DNA of 64,000 nucleotides from Micromonospora haikouensis (lineage in GTDB: Bacteria; Actinomycetota; Actinomycetes; Mycobacteriales; Micromonosporaceae). The translations under genes were made by a program, and so were the position numbers. Below are positions 17,437 to 26,909 of the stretch, piece by piece. The notes beneath the pieces are model-generated. The model was not told the origin of the DNA and did not search any database. It was given only the letters and a program-made list of their open reading frames with translations. The stretch's first letter is position 1; each line of letters starts with the position of its first letter. The DNA is taken from NCBI RefSeq assembly GCF_900091595.1, contig NZ_FMCW01000002.1:1-64000 (forward strand), in the 5' to 3' direction.

Positions 17437-19686
17437 TCATGTCGCGCTGGAGCCCACCTGTTCCGGGGTGATGATCTGCTCGCGCATCTCGTCGAGCAGC
17501 CGGGCGCTGTCGTCCACGGAGAGCTGGGTGAAGATCCCGGTGGTGAGGCTGCCGTGGTCGACCGAGGTGCAGACCACGACGGCGGTGGCGTCGAGCGCGC
17601 CGACGGCGCAGCGGGCGAACCGCCCCCGGACGTCGGTGTCGACCACCTGCGGATCGCCGAGCTGGTATCGCGGCTTGAGCCGGGCCAGTTCGTCGTCCGC
17701 GTCGCTCTCGGGGGTCAACCGGAAGCCGGTGCCGCCGAACACGACGACGGGCTTGCCGGCCGACGAGGCGTACACGCCGGCGAAGGTGTCCTCGGCCAGC
17801 AGGTGCGCCTCGCGCGTCTCGGCCTCGAGCTGGTTCGCGGTGGCCTTGCTGCGGGCGTCCTCGCGCAGCGACAGGTCGGCGATCTGCGCAGGCAGCGCCG
17901 CCTTCGCCGGATACTGCTCCCACATCGGCTTCACCCAGTACGCCGGGCAGCCGCAGCAGCAGGCGATGCTCAGCAGCAGCACCCACGGCCAGCGCCGCCG
18001 GCGTCGGCGGGGGGCCTTCGGCGCGGGCGGGGGAGGGGCGGGCCGGCGTTGTTGCGGAGGCGGTGGGGGCGGTGCCACCGGGCGAGCCGCAGGCGGGGGT
18101 GACACCTGTCGGGCCGGCGGAGGCGACACCTGCCGGGGCGGCGACACCTGCCGGGCGGGTGCCGGCGGCAGCGGCCGGGCCACGGGCGGCGGGGCTGACC
18201 GGGCGGCCGGCGGTGGGCTGACGGGCCGGGCCGCGGGCGACACGGGCCGGGCCGGCTGCGGCGGGGTCACCGGGTGGGACGCCGCCGGGGTGCCGCGACC
18301 GACGACGGGTGCCGAGCCGGCCGCCGGCCCCGGGTACTGCCGGGTGGGTGGCGTCGCGGGGTACGGCGTGGTCGGCGGCAGCGGGGGCAGTTCGGCGGCG
18401 TGCAGGTCCCAACTGCCGGTGTCCACGCCGGCCCACGGGTCCACCGGAACCTGGCTCTCCGGGGGCGGCAGCGGCCCGTGCCCGACCGGTGCGGGCGGCA
18501 GCGGAGCCGGGGGCGGGGTCGGCGGCGGAGGGGCAGGCGGGGTGAACACGGCGGACTCCCCCCAGCTCCGCTTGCGCGGGGCCGGCGGCGGGACCGACGC
18601 GGACCCGCGCAAGCGGGGCGCGGGCGGCTCGGCGGCGGCGGGGTCGACGGTCGTCCGGTCCGGACGCGCGTCCAGCTTCGTGGCGTCCGGGCGTGCGGCG
18701 GATTCCGGGGCGTCCGGGCCGGCATCCAGCTTCGTGGCGTCCGGGCGCGGGTCCAGCTTCGCGTCCTGGTGGGCCTCGATCCTCGTCGGGTCCGGGGTGG
18801 GGGTCGGCCTGCTGGCCCTGGCGCGGCCCGGGGCGAAGGCCGGCGAGGTCACACCGGCCCGGCCGAGGGCGGGCCGCGGCGGCGTGGGCTCGACCCGGGT
18901 CGGGTCCGGGCCGGGGAGCGGCGGGGTGGGGGGGATCCGGGTCGGGTCCGGGCCGGGGCGCACCGGGGTGGCGGAGCCGACCGGTCGAGGCGGCGCGGGA
19001 GGTGCCCCGTGGGCGCCGGCAGGATCGACCCGGGTGGGCTCCGGCCCCGGCGACGACCCGGGCTCCGGCGAGGCGTCCGCGACCGGGACGGTCGCCTCGG
19101 CGGCCCCGCCGTCGGGGAGCGCGGCGGTCCTGGTCGCGTCGGTTCCGTGGTCGATCGCCCCGTCGGTCACCTCCGTGCTGTCGCCGGTCGCCCCGTCGGT
19201 CGCCGCGCCGTCGGCCCTCACCGCACCGTCGGCCCTCGTCGTACCGCCGGTCGGCGGTTCTCCGTCGGCGCCGGTCGCGCCGTTCGTCCTCGGTTCTCCG
19301 TCGGTCGGCGTCTCCGGGTCGGTCGGCGCGTGCTCCATGGCCGCCGTCTCGACCGGGGCCGTCGTGTCGGTCGCGGTCGTGTCGTCGGTCGCCGTCGTGT
19401 CGGTCGCGGTCGTGTCGTCGGTCGCCGGCTCGGCGGAGGGGACCTGCGCGGCATCGACCGGCTCGACCCGCTGGGTGTCGACCTGCTCGGTGTCGGTCTG
19501 CCCGGCCTGCGTGGTGTCGGCCTGCCCGCTGTCAGCAGGCTCGGCGGGGCCGTGCGGGGTCGGTGCGACCGGCGGCGGTACGGGGGAGGGGGCCGCCTCT
19601 CCGGCGACCGCCGGGCCCTGGTCCTGGTCGACGGCCGGGGTGCCCCCGTCGGCCGGTCGATCTGCTCCCGGCTGCGGGTGCGGCAT
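17437..19686 (-). CDS. Large proline-rich membrane protein with C-terminal FGGT domain
   Basis: A 749-aa protein that I cannot assign to a named family. The first ~560 residues are low-complexity: Asp/Thr/Pro/Ala-rich with repeated TDTTATD and PDATKLDA-type units, then proline-rich (PPPARQVSPPP, APPPPPP). A very basic segment RRRRRRWP precedes one membrane helix containing four Cys (LLLSIACCCGCPAYW). About 170 extracytoplasmic residues follow, ending in a domain like that of the 614-1294 protein (VVVFGGTGFRL and CTSVDHGSLTTGIF). ATG 19686 has GAGAGGAG upstream and a TAACCT -10-like box before that. The long disordered cytoplasmic part could be a docking arm; this is a guess. Confidence 0.82.
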   Translation of the reverse strand: MPHPQPGADRPADGGTPAVDQDQGPAVAGEAAPSPVPPPVAPTPHGPAEPADSGQADTTQAGQTDTEQVDTQRVEPVDAAQVPSAEPATDDTTATDTTATDDTTATDTTAPVETAAMEHAPTDPETPTDGEPRTNGATGADGEPPTGGTTRADGAVRADGAATDGATGDSTEVTDGAIDHGTDATRTAALPDGGAAEATVPVADASPEPGSSPGPEPTRVDPAGAHGAPPAPPRPVGSATPVRPGPDPTRIPPTPPLPGPDPTRVEPTPPRPALGRAGVTSPAFAPGRARASRPTPTPDPTRIEAHQDAKLDPRPDATKLDAGPDAPESAARPDATKLDARPDRTTVDPAAAEPPAPRLRGSASVPPPAPRKRSWGESAVFTPPAPPPPTPPPAPLPPAPVGHGPLPPPESQVPVDPWAGVDTGSWDLHAAELPPLPPTTPYPATPPTRQYPGPAAGSAPVVGRGTPAASHPVTPPQPARPVSPAARPVSPPPAARSAPPPVARPLPPAPARQVSPPRQVSPPPARQVSPPPAARPVAPPPPPPQQRRPAPPPPAPKAPRRRRRRWPWVLLLSIACCCGCPAYWVKPMWEQYPAKAALPAQIADLSLREDARSKATANQLEAETREAHLLAEDTFAGVYASSAGKPVVVFGGTGFRLTPESDADDELARLKPRYQLGDPQVVDTDVRGRFARCAVGALDATAVVVCTSVDHGSLTTGIFTQLSVDDSARLLDEMREQIITPEQVGSSAT

Positions 19687-19912
19687 CGCGGCAATCTCCT
19701 CTCGCGCCGGTCCGAGGTTAGTACCGGCGTGCCACCGGCGGCGATCCGCCCACGTCCGGGGCGACCGTGACCAGGCTCGCGGCCCGCTTGCCCACGCCGG
19801 GAGCCGGGAGATCCCGCAGCGGTGACCGGGCCGCGCCGCGGGACCGGACGTTCTTCCGGCTGGGGCCGGGCGGGCGCGGTGGGCGCGACGCGGCGGCCGG
19901 CGGGCGGACGCG

Positions 19913-19918
19913 TACCCT
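19913..19918 (+). promoter_or_regulatory. -10 box upstream of the radical SAM gene
   Basis: TACCCT lies 8 nt before ATG 19927, with no ribosome site between, consistent with a leaderless or nearly leaderless transcript. It selects the ATG at 19927 over an in-frame start ~100 nt further upstream. Confidence 0.5.
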
Positions 19919-19926
19919 TGGGCATC

Positions 19927-21918
19927 ATGAGCGTTCCGTCCACCACGCCGCGTCCCGCCGTGGAGCCGTCGATCTGGCCCCGTCTGGAGCCGCTGCTGCC
20001 CCAGGTGACCAAGCCCATCCAGTACGTCGGTGGCGAGCTGGGCGCGGTGGTCAAGGGCTGGGACGAGGTCGTCGTGCGCTGGGCGCTGATGTATCCCGAC
20101 GCGTACGAGGTGGGCCTGCCCAACCAGGGCGTGCAGATCCTCTACGAGGTGCTCAACGAGCTGCCGGACGTGCTGGCCGAGCGGACGTACGCGGTCTGGC
20201 CCGACCTGGAGAAGCTGATGCGCGCCCACGGCGTGCCGCAGTTCACCGTCGACGCCCACCGCTCGGTGCGCGACTTCGACGTGTTCGGCGTCTCGTTCTC
20301 CACCGAGCTGGGCTACACCAACCTGCTCACCGCGATCGACCTGGCGGGCATTCCGCTGCTGGCGGCCGACCGCACCGACGCCGACCCGGTCATCGTGGCC
20401 GGCGGGCACGCCGCGTTCAACCCGGAGCCGATCGCCGACTTCGTCGACGCCGCCGTGCTCGGCGACGGCGAGGAGGCCGTCCTGGAGATCACGGCGATCG
20501 TCCGGGAGTGGAAGGCCGAGGGCTCCCCGGGCGGCCGGGACGAGCTGCTGCTGCGGCTGGCCCGCACGGAGAGCGTCTACGTGCCGCGCTTCTACGACGT
20601 GGACTACCTGCCCGACGGCCGGATCCAGCGGGTGGTGCCGAACCGGGCGGACGTGCCCTTCCGGGTGCACAAGCGCACGACGATGGACCTGGACGCCTGG
20701 CCGTACCCGAAGAAGCCCCTGGTCCCGTTGGCCGAGACGGTCCACGAGCGGTACGCGGTGGAGATCTTCCGGGGGTGCACCCGGGGTTGCCGGTTCTGCC
20801 AGGCCGGCATGATCACCCGGCCGGTGCGGGAGCGGTCCATCACGACGGTGGGGCAGATGGTGCAGCAGGGGCTGGAGTTCTCCGGCTTCCACGAGGTGGG
20901 CCTGCTGTCGCTGTCGTCGGCCGACCACTCGGAGATCGGCGACATGTGCTCGGGCCTGGCCGAGCAGTACGCCGGCACCAACGTGTCGCTGTCGCTGCCG
21001 TCGACGCGGGTGGACGCGTTCAACATCGACCTGGCGCAGGAGCTGTCGCGCAACGGCCGGCGCACCGGTCTGACCTTCGCCCCCGAGGGCGGGTCGGAGC
21101 GGATCCGCAAGGTCATCAACAAGATGGTGTCGAAGGAAGACCTGATCCGCACCGTCGTCACCGCGTACACCAACGGCTGGCGGCAGGTGAAGCTCTACTT
21201 CATGTGCGGCCTGCCCACCGAGACCGACGCCGACGTCCTGGAGATCGCGGACATGGCGCACGAGGTGATCCGGGCGGGCCGGGCCGCCACCGGCAGCAAG
21301 GACATCCGCTGCACGGTTTCGATCGGCGGGTTCGTGCCGAAGCCGCACACCCCGTTCCAGTGGGCGTCGATGGAGCGGCCGGAGGTCATCGACCACCGGC
21401 TGCGGCTGCTCAAGCAGGCGATCAACGCCGACCGTTCGCTCGGCCGGGCGATCGGCTTCCGCTATCACGACGGCGAGCCGTCGCTGATCGAGGGCCTGCT
21501 CAGCCGGGGCGACCGCCGGGTCGGCGCGGTCATCCGGCGGGTGTGGGAGAACGGTGGCCGGTTCGACGGCTGGAGCGAGCACTTCTCGTACCAGCGGTGG
21601 GTGGACGCCGCGACCGAGGTGCTGCCGGCCTTCGGCGTGGACCTCGACTGGTACACCACCCGCCAGCGCGACGAGCTGGAGGTCCTGCCCTGGGACCACC
21701 TGGACTCGGGCCTGGACAAGGACTGGCTCTGGCAGGACTGGCAGGACTCCCTGTCCGAGTACGAGCAGGACGACTGCCGGTGGACCCCGTGCTTCGACTG
21801 CGGCGTCTGCCCGTCGATGGACACCGAGATCCAGATCGGCCCCACGGGCAGGAAGCTGCTCCCACTGACCCCGGTCAACGGCGCCGGGCTGCGGATTCCC
21901 GCCCCCACCCCGCAGTGA
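19927..21918 (+). CDS. TIGR03960-family B12-binding radical SAM protein
   Basis: A 663-aa radical SAM enzyme. A cobalamin-binding-like N-terminal domain (about residues 60-190, with FGVSFSTELGYTNLLTAIDLAG and VAGGHAAFNPEP) is followed by the [4Fe-4S] motif CTRGCRFC (Cys near 283, 287, 290). The radical SAM barrel contains SLPSTRVDAF and LTFAPEGGSERIRKVINK. The C-terminal extension has DCRWTPCFDCGVC. The next gene encodes the partner found beside or fused to this family in actinobacteria and firmicutes, and RNase E/G follows. The reaction is not established; a tRNA or rRNA modification role is often guessed. Confidence 0.92.
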   Translation: MSVPSTTPRPAVEPSIWPRLEPLLPQVTKPIQYVGGELGAVVKGWDEVVVRWALMYPDAYEVGLPNQGVQILYEVLNELPDVLAERTYAVWPDLEKLMRAHGVPQFTVDAHRSVRDFDVFGVSFSTELGYTNLLTAIDLAGIPLLAADRTDADPVIVAGGHAAFNPEPIADFVDAAVLGDGEEAVLEITAIVREWKAEGSPGGRDELLLRLARTESVYVPRFYDVDYLPDGRIQRVVPNRADVPFRVHKRTTMDLDAWPYPKKPLVPLAETVHERYAVEIFRGCTRGCRFCQAGMITRPVRERSITTVGQMVQQGLEFSGFHEVGLLSLSSADHSEIGDMCSGLAEQYAGTNVSLSLPSTRVDAFNIDLAQELSRNGRRTGLTFAPEGGSERIRKVINKMVSKEDLIRTVVTAYTNGWRQVKLYFMCGLPTETDADVLEIADMAHEVIRAGRAATGSKDIRCTVSIGGFVPKPHTPFQWASMERPEVIDHRLRLLKQAINADRSLGRAIGFRYHDGEPSLIEGLLSRGDRRVGAVIRRVWENGGRFDGWSEHFSYQRWVDAATEVLPAFGVDLDWYTTRQRDELEVLPWDHLDSGLDKDWLWQDWQDSLSEYEQDDCRWTPCFDCGVCPSMDTEIQIGPTGRKLLPLTPVNGAGLRIPAPTPQ

Positions 21919-21959
21919 TCCCCCGCGCGGGATGATCAACCGATCCGAGGAGCACGACG

Positions 21960-22730
21960 ATCAGTAGGAAACCACAGCCGGAGGGCGGGCAGGCGCCGGT
22001 CGTCCAGCGCGTCCGCATCCGGTACGCCAAGCGTGGGCCGTTGCGGTTCACCTCGCACCGCGACTTCGCCCGCGCGTTCGAGCGGGCGCTGCGGCGGGCC
22101 GGGGTGCCGATCGCCTTCTCCCAGGGCTTCACCCCGCACCCCAAGATCTCGTACGCCAGCGCGGCCCCGACCGGGGTGGCCAGCGAGGCGGAGTACCTGG
22201 AGATCGGGCTGCGGGAGCCGGTCGACCCGGGGCAGCTCCGGGCGGCGCTGGACGCCGCGCTCTCGCCCGGGCTCGACGTCCTCGACGCGGTCGTCGCCGC
22301 CGGGGGCAGCCTGGCCGACCGGATCGAGGCGTCGTACTGGCGGATCGAGCTGCCGGAGGTGGAGCCGGCCGTGCTGGAGCGCGCCGTGGCCGCTTTCACG
22401 GCGGCGGGGGAGGTTCAGGTCGAGCGGATGACGAAGCAGGGGCGGCGCACCTTCGACGCCCGCGCGGCAGTCATGAAGATCGATGTGATGCGGTCCGTCG
22501 AGACGCCTTCCGGGGCACCGGGCGTGTCGTGTGCGATACTCGAACTGGTCGTCCGGCAGGTCACCCCGTCCGTGCGACCCGATGACGTCCTTTCCGGCCT
22601 GCGCGCGGTGGCCGACCTGGAGCCGCCGGTCTCCCCGAGGGTGATCCGGCTGGCGCAGGGCACGTTGACCGCACAGGGCGAGATCGTCGATCCGTTGGAC
22701 GCGGATCGCGACGGGGCAGCCATCGTGTGA
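21960..22730 (+). CDS. TIGR03936 / DUF2344 radical-SAM-associated protein (ATC start)
   Basis: A 256-aa partner of the upstream radical SAM protein; the two domains are fused in some species. The family core [34 protein letters not shown] begins near residue 19 and FSQGFTPHPKISYASAAPTG follows. The best ribosome site is GAGGAG at 21947-21952. At the right distance the only codon is ATC (21960), giving SRKPQPEGG after the initiator. There is no in-frame ATG, GTG or TTG between the TGA at 21933 and a TTG at 22041, and that TTG would cut off RIRYAKRGP, part of the conserved core. An ACG at 21957 is a less likely option. It is 41 nt behind the radical SAM gene, so one operon. Confidence 0.85.
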   Translation: MSRKPQPEGGQAPVVQRVRIRYAKRGPLRFTSHRDFARAFERALRRAGVPIAFSQGFTPHPKISYASAAPTGVASEAEYLEIGLREPVDPGQLRAALDAALSPGLDVLDAVVAAGGSLADRIEASYWRIELPEVEPAVLERAVAAFTAAGEVQVERMTKQGRRTFDARAAVMKIDVMRSVETPSGAPGVSCAILELVVRQVTPSVRPDDVLSGLRAVADLEPPVSPRVIRLAQGTLTAQGEIVDPLDADRDGAAIV

Positions 22731-22868
22731 GCGTTGACCGACGGTCAGCGTTCTGGCAGGCAGACTTCGGCGGTCGCGCAGCTCGCGCGCCCGGCGGAAA
22801 CACTTTTGCGGCGACCCTGCGTGGCAGCGCTCACCCGCGCCCGGGGCAGCCAGAACTGGAGAACGTCC

Positions 22869-25800
22869 ATGCTCGAGAACGAGCCCGAGGGCGGCGAACG
22901 GACCGGTTCCCAGCCGGCCGGCGACACCGCTGACCGCACCACCGACACCGGCCGCGCCGGCGGTGACACCGTCACCGGCACGGCGGATCTCACCGCGGGC
23001 GGCCCTACCGCCGAGGGGGCGGCCCCGGCCGGCGGGCCCACCGCCGCGCAGGGCGAGGCCGCCGGGGATGCCGCCGCCGAGGCGCCGGCCCCGCCGCCCC
23101 GCAAGCGGGCCACCCGTCGGCGGGCCACCCCGCTGAACCAGCCGGAGCAGACCGAGGCTCCGGTGGAGGCGTCCACCTCCGCCGGCTCGGCCAGCGGGGA
23201 GGCCCCCCAGGCCGAGGTCCTCGCCCCGATCGCCGGTGAGCTGGAGGAGGCGCCGAAGACGCCGCGTCGACGCCGGAAGGCGACCACCGCGAAGGCGACG
23301 GCGGAGCCGATCGTCGCCGCCGCCGCGGAGGAGGCCGGCGCGGAGGTCGTACCCCCGGTCAAGGTCACCCGGACCCGCCGCCGCAAGGCCGCCGCGCCCC
23401 CGGCGGAGGCCCCGGCCGCCGAGCCGGCCGAGGCCGCCGAGACGGGCGAGCAGCCGACGGAGGCCGAGCCGACGCCGGCCGTGGCCGAGCCGACGCCGGC
23501 CGTGGCCGAGCCGCCGGCAGCCCAGCCGCCGTCCGCTGCCGCAGCCCAGCCGGATGCTGTCGCTGCCGGCGGTGCCGTGGACCAGCCGGCAGCCGGCGCG
23601 ACCGAGGCCAGCCAGCCGGCCGCTTCCGGCCGGGCCGCCGCCGGGCGTGGCCGCCGCCGGTCCAGCGGCGCCGAGAACCGTTCCGGGGAGGTGCCGCCCG
23701 GGGTGGCCGTCTCCGGTGCCGTCGAACTGCCGGCCGGCACCGCCGAGGCTGCCGAGATCATCGAGCCGGCCGAGCCCGCCCAGGCCGCCGAGCCCGCGCC
23801 GGCCAGCCAGCCCGCCGAGCCCGCCACGCCCGGCGAGCCGGTCGAGGCCGCCGAGCCGAGGACCCGCCGGCGGCGGGCCGTCCTCTCCGCGCCGACCGTC
23901 CTCTTCATGGCCCCGCAGCCGGACGAGCCGCCGGTCGCCCGCGTCGTGGTGTCGACCCCCGTCGAGCCGGAGCCGGTCGAGGAGGAGCCCGAGCCGCCCC
24001 GCCGGCGTCGCCGCGCCCGGCGCGAGGTCGAGCCGGTCGAGCAGGCCGAGGCGCCGGAGGTCGAGGAGGAGCCGGCCGCCGAGGCGGAGGAGCCCGAGGC
24101 CGCCGAGGACGAGGAAGACGAGGAGAGCGCCGCCCGTCGGCGTCGCCGCCGGGGACGCCGGGGCCGGGGCCGGGGCAAGGGCGGCGCGGACGAGGCCGAC
24201 GACGACGAGGCCGAGGAGGCCGCCCAGGCCGAGGAGCCCGAAGCCGAGGGCGACGAGGACGAGGGCGAGGGCGAGACCGACGAGGGCGGGGACGGGCTGA
24301 CCCGTCGTCGGCGGCGTCGCCGCCGCCGGGGCGCCGGGGACACCGACGGGGGCGCCGACGACGGCGTGCCGACGGTCGTCAAGATCCGGGAGCCGCGCAA
24401 GGCCGTCGACGAGGTGCAGGGCGTCTCCGGCTCGACCCGGCTGGAGGCCAAGCGGCAGCGCCGCCGGGACGGCCGGGAGCAGCGCCGGACCCGCCCGCCG
24501 ATCCTGAGCGAGTCCGAGTTCCTGGCCCGCCGGGAGGCGGTCGACCGGGTGATGGCCGTCCGCCAGCGCGGTGACCGCACCCAGATCGCCGTCCTGGAGG
24601 ACGGCGTGCTGGTCGAGCACTACGTCACCCGCAACTCCTCCGGCACCATGGCCGGCAACGTCTACCTCGGCAAGGTGCAGAACGTCCTGCCGAGCATGGA
24701 GGCGGCCTTCGTCGACATCGGGCGCGGCCGCAACGCCGTCCTGTACGCGGGCGAGGTCAACTGGGACACCACCGGCCTGGAGGGGCGGGCCCGGTCGATC
24801 GAGCAGGCCCTGCGCTCCGGCGACTCGGTGCTGGTGCAGGTCACCAAGGACCCGATCGGGCACAAGGGCGCCCGGCTGACCAGCCACATCGCGCTCTCCG
24901 GCCGGCACCTGGTCTACGTGCCGAACGGCAACGCCTCGGGCATCAGCCGCAAGCTGCCGGACACCGAGCGTAAGCGGCTGCGCGACGCGCTCAAGAAGCT
25001 GGTCCCGGACGGCGCGGGCGTGATCGTCCGGACCGCCGCCGAGGGGGCGAGCGAGGACGAGCTGGCCCGCGACGTCAAGCGCCTGCAGGCCCAGTGGGAG
25101 GACATCCAGGCCAAGGCCGCCTCCGGCGGCGCTCCGGTGCTGCTCTACGAGGAGCCGGACCTGGTCATCCGGGTCGTGCGGGACCTGTTCAACGAGGACT
25201 TCCGCGAGCTGGTGATCGAGGGCGACGAGTCGTACGGGATGGTCGAGTCCTACCTCTCGCACGTCTCGCCGGACCTGGTCGACCGGGTGCGCCGGCACGC
25301 CGGCACGACCGACGTGTTCGCCACGTACCGGATCGACGAGCAGATCCTCAAGGGCCTGGACCGGAAGGTCTTCCTGCCCTCCGGCGGCTCGCTGGTGATC
25401 GACCGCACCGAGGCGATGACCGTCATCGACGTCAACACCGGCAAGTACACCGGCTCCGGCGGCAACCTGGAGGAGACGGTCACCCGGAACAACCTGGAGG
25501 CGGCCGAGGAGATCGTCCGCCAGCTCCGGTTGCGCGACATCGGCGGCATCGTCGTGATCGACTTCATCGACATGGTGCTGGAGTCCAACCGCGAGCTGGT
25601 GCTGCGCCGGCTCACGGAGTGCCTCGGCCGGGACCGCACGAAGCACCAGGTCACCGAGATCACCTCGCTCGGGCTGGTGCAGATGACCCGCAAGCGGATC
25701 GGCGCGGGGCTGCTGGAGGCGTTCAGCGAGCCCTGCGAGTGCTGCAAGGGGCGGGGCCTGATCATCCACACCGAGCCGGTGCCGGAGAAGCCCCGTTCGG

Positions 25801-26198
25801 GCGGCGGCGCGGGGGACAAGGTCAAGGCGGTCGCCTCGGCGGCCCCCGCCGCCGCACCGGCCCCGGCCGAGTCGGTCGGCGGGGCGTCGTCGCGGCGTCG
25901 GGCGCGCAAGAGCGCGGCCCCGGAGCGCACGGTGGTCGAGGTGGTCGAGGCGCCGGCCGACGCCGACACCGAGGCCGACTACCACGACACGATGGGCTAC
26001 GACCTGTCCCGGTACGAGGCGGACACCGCCGCCGCGCCGGCCGTGGCGGACAGCCAGCAGGGCGAGTCCGCCCGGCTGGCGGGTGCCGACGACCCGGACG
26101 CGCTCGGCGACGACGAGGGCGACGGCGACGGCGGCGACACCGGTGGCGGCCGGCGGCGCTCCCGCCGGGGTGGCACCCGGCGGCGTACCCGCCCGTGA
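22869..26198 (+). CDS. rne: Ribonuclease E/G family endoribonuclease
   Basis: Endoribonuclease for mRNA decay and rRNA processing, likely the core of an actinobacterial degradosome. The protein is 1109 aa. Residues 1 to ~530 are disordered, rich in Ala, Glu and Pro, with arginine-rich patches (RRRRGRRGRGRGKGG, RRRRRRRRGA) that should bind RNA. The S1 domain is at about 565-660, the DNase I-like catalytic domain carries MTVIDVNTGKYTG and GIVVIDFIDM (catalytic Asp residues), and CECCKGRG near residue 956 is the zinc-link region. A basic and acidic tail follows. As in mycobacteria and streptomycetes, the extra sequence is N-terminal as well as C-terminal. ATG 22869 follows GGAG. Confidence 0.95.
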   Translation: MLENEPEGGERTGSQPAGDTADRTTDTGRAGGDTVTGTADLTAGGPTAEGAAPAGGPTAAQGEAAGDAAAEAPAPPPRKRATRRRATPLNQPEQTEAPVEASTSAGSASGEAPQAEVLAPIAGELEEAPKTPRRRRKATTAKATAEPIVAAAAEEAGAEVVPPVKVTRTRRRKAAAPPAEAPAAEPAEAAETGEQPTEAEPTPAVAEPTPAVAEPPAAQPPSAAAAQPDAVAAGGAVDQPAAGATEASQPAASGRAAAGRGRRRSSGAENRSGEVPPGVAVSGAVELPAGTAEAAEIIEPAEPAQAAEPAPASQPAEPATPGEPVEAAEPRTRRRRAVLSAPTVLFMAPQPDEPPVARVVVSTPVEPEPVEEEPEPPRRRRRARREVEPVEQAEAPEVEEEPAAEAEEPEAAEDEEDEESAARRRRRRGRRGRGRGKGGADEADDDEAEEAAQAEEPEAEGDEDEGEGETDEGGDGLTRRRRRRRRRGAGDTDGGADDGVPTVVKIREPRKAVDEVQGVSGSTRLEAKRQRRRDGREQRRTRPPILSESEFLARREAVDRVMAVRQRGDRTQIAVLEDGVLVEHYVTRNSSGTMAGNVYLGKVQNVLPSMEAAFVDIGRGRNAVLYAGEVNWDTTGLEGRARSIEQALRSGDSVLVQVTKDPIGHKGARLTSHIALSGRHLVYVPNGNASGISRKLPDTERKRLRDALKKLVPDGAGVIVRTAAEGASEDELARDVKRLQAQWEDIQAKAASGGAPVLLYEEPDLVIRVVRDLFNEDFRELVIEGDESYGMVESYLSHVSPDLVDRVRRHAGTTDVFATYRIDEQILKGLDRKVFLPSGGSLVIDRTEAMTVIDVNTGKYTGSGGNLEETVTRNNLEAAEEIVRQLRLRDIGGIVVIDFIDMVLESNRELVLRRLTECLGRDRTKHQVTEITSLGLVQMTRKRIGAGLLEAFSEPCECCKGRGLIIHTEPVPEKPRSGGGAGDKVKAVASAAPAAAPAPAESVGGASSRRRARKSAAPERTVVEVVEAPADADTEADYHDTMGYDLSRYEADTAAAPAVADSQQGESARLAGADDPDALGDDEGDGDGGDTGGGRRRSRRGGTRRRTRP

Positions 26199-26222
26199 CC
26201 GGCTGACCGGCCGCGCGTTTCG

Positions 26223-26264
26223 CAGGGCCCCTGCCCGGGTGACAGCACCGGGGCGGGGGTCCTG
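26223..26264 (+). terminator. Hairpin after rne
   Basis: A 19-bp imperfect stem (three mismatches) around an ACAG loop, 24 nt after the rne stop and 20 nt before the -10 box (TAGGAT, 26284-26289) of the next gene. Confidence 0.55.
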
Positions 26265-26316
26265 TCGCGTGCCGGACCCCGGTTAGGATCGGCCACCCCC
26301 GGTCAGGAGAAGAAGA

Positions 26317-26847
26317 ATGCGTCGTCTGCTCGCCCTCACCGTCGCCGCGGTCGTCCTGTCCGCCACGGCGGCCTGCTCCGCCGAGCGCTCCGGCTCCGAC
26401 CCCGCCGACGGGCCGGGCGGCTCCTCCCCGGCGGCGGTCGGCGGGGCGACCCCGGGCGGCGGGGGCGCGGCACCCGGCGCGTCGGGCGGGCCGCCCGCCG
26501 CGAGCGGCGCGGCCGGTGGGAACGCCCCGGAGGTCTGCGCCGCCGCCCAGCAGGCCAGCGGCGCGGCGGTCCGCACGTACGTGGCGGAGCTGGGCCGGAT
26601 GATCGGTGCGGTCGGCGCGAGCGACAGCGCTACGGCGGAGGCCGCCCGCAAGCGGGCGGAGGCGGCGTTGACCGGCTGGCGCACGGCGCTGCGGGAGCAG
26701 TCGACCCGGGCGACCGACCCGCAGCTGCGGACGCTCCTGGCCGACCTCGCCACCGAGGTGGGGATGCTCGGCACCGACGTGGACGCGATCGACGAGGAGG
26801 AGCTGGACGAGCTCCAGCAGCGCCTCGACCAGCTCTGCGCCCGCTGA
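26317..26847 (+). CDS. Hypothetical lipoprotein
   Basis: A 176-aa exported protein of unknown function. A lipoprotein-type signal (MRRLLALTVAAVVLSATAAC) has the likely lipidated Cys at residue 20; the lipobox TAAC is slightly off consensus. A Gly/Ala/Pro linker (~25-68) is followed by a helical, charged domain (about 70-176) starting PEVCAAAQQASGAAVRTYVAELG and ending in a probable coiled coil EEELDELQQRLDQLCA. Two Cys flank this domain. The start ATG has AGGAGAAG upstream, and TAGGAT at 26284 is a likely -10. It sits between rne and rplU in its own unit. Confidence 0.8.
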   Translation: MRRLLALTVAAVVLSATAACSAERSGSDPADGPGGSSPAAVGGATPGGGGAAPGASGGPPAASGAAGGNAPEVCAAAQQASGAAVRTYVAELGRMIGAVGASDSATAEAARKRAEAALTGWRTALREQSTRATDPQLRTLLADLATEVGMLGTDVDAIDEEELDELQQRLDQLCAR

Positions 26848-26909
26848 CCGGCTCCCCGCCGGCCGGCGGGACGGCGCACCCCGGTTTGGGTGTCGCCCCG
26901 CCGATGGCG

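Noticed and set aside
19687..21939. Upstream extension of the proline-rich minus-strand gene to 1500 codons
   Set aside because: It runs antisense across the whole radical SAM gene. The ATG at 19686 has a good ribosome site.
22734..22868. Earlier start for rne
   Set aside because: It would overlap the gap after the DUF2344 gene and has no ribosome site; ATG 22869 does.
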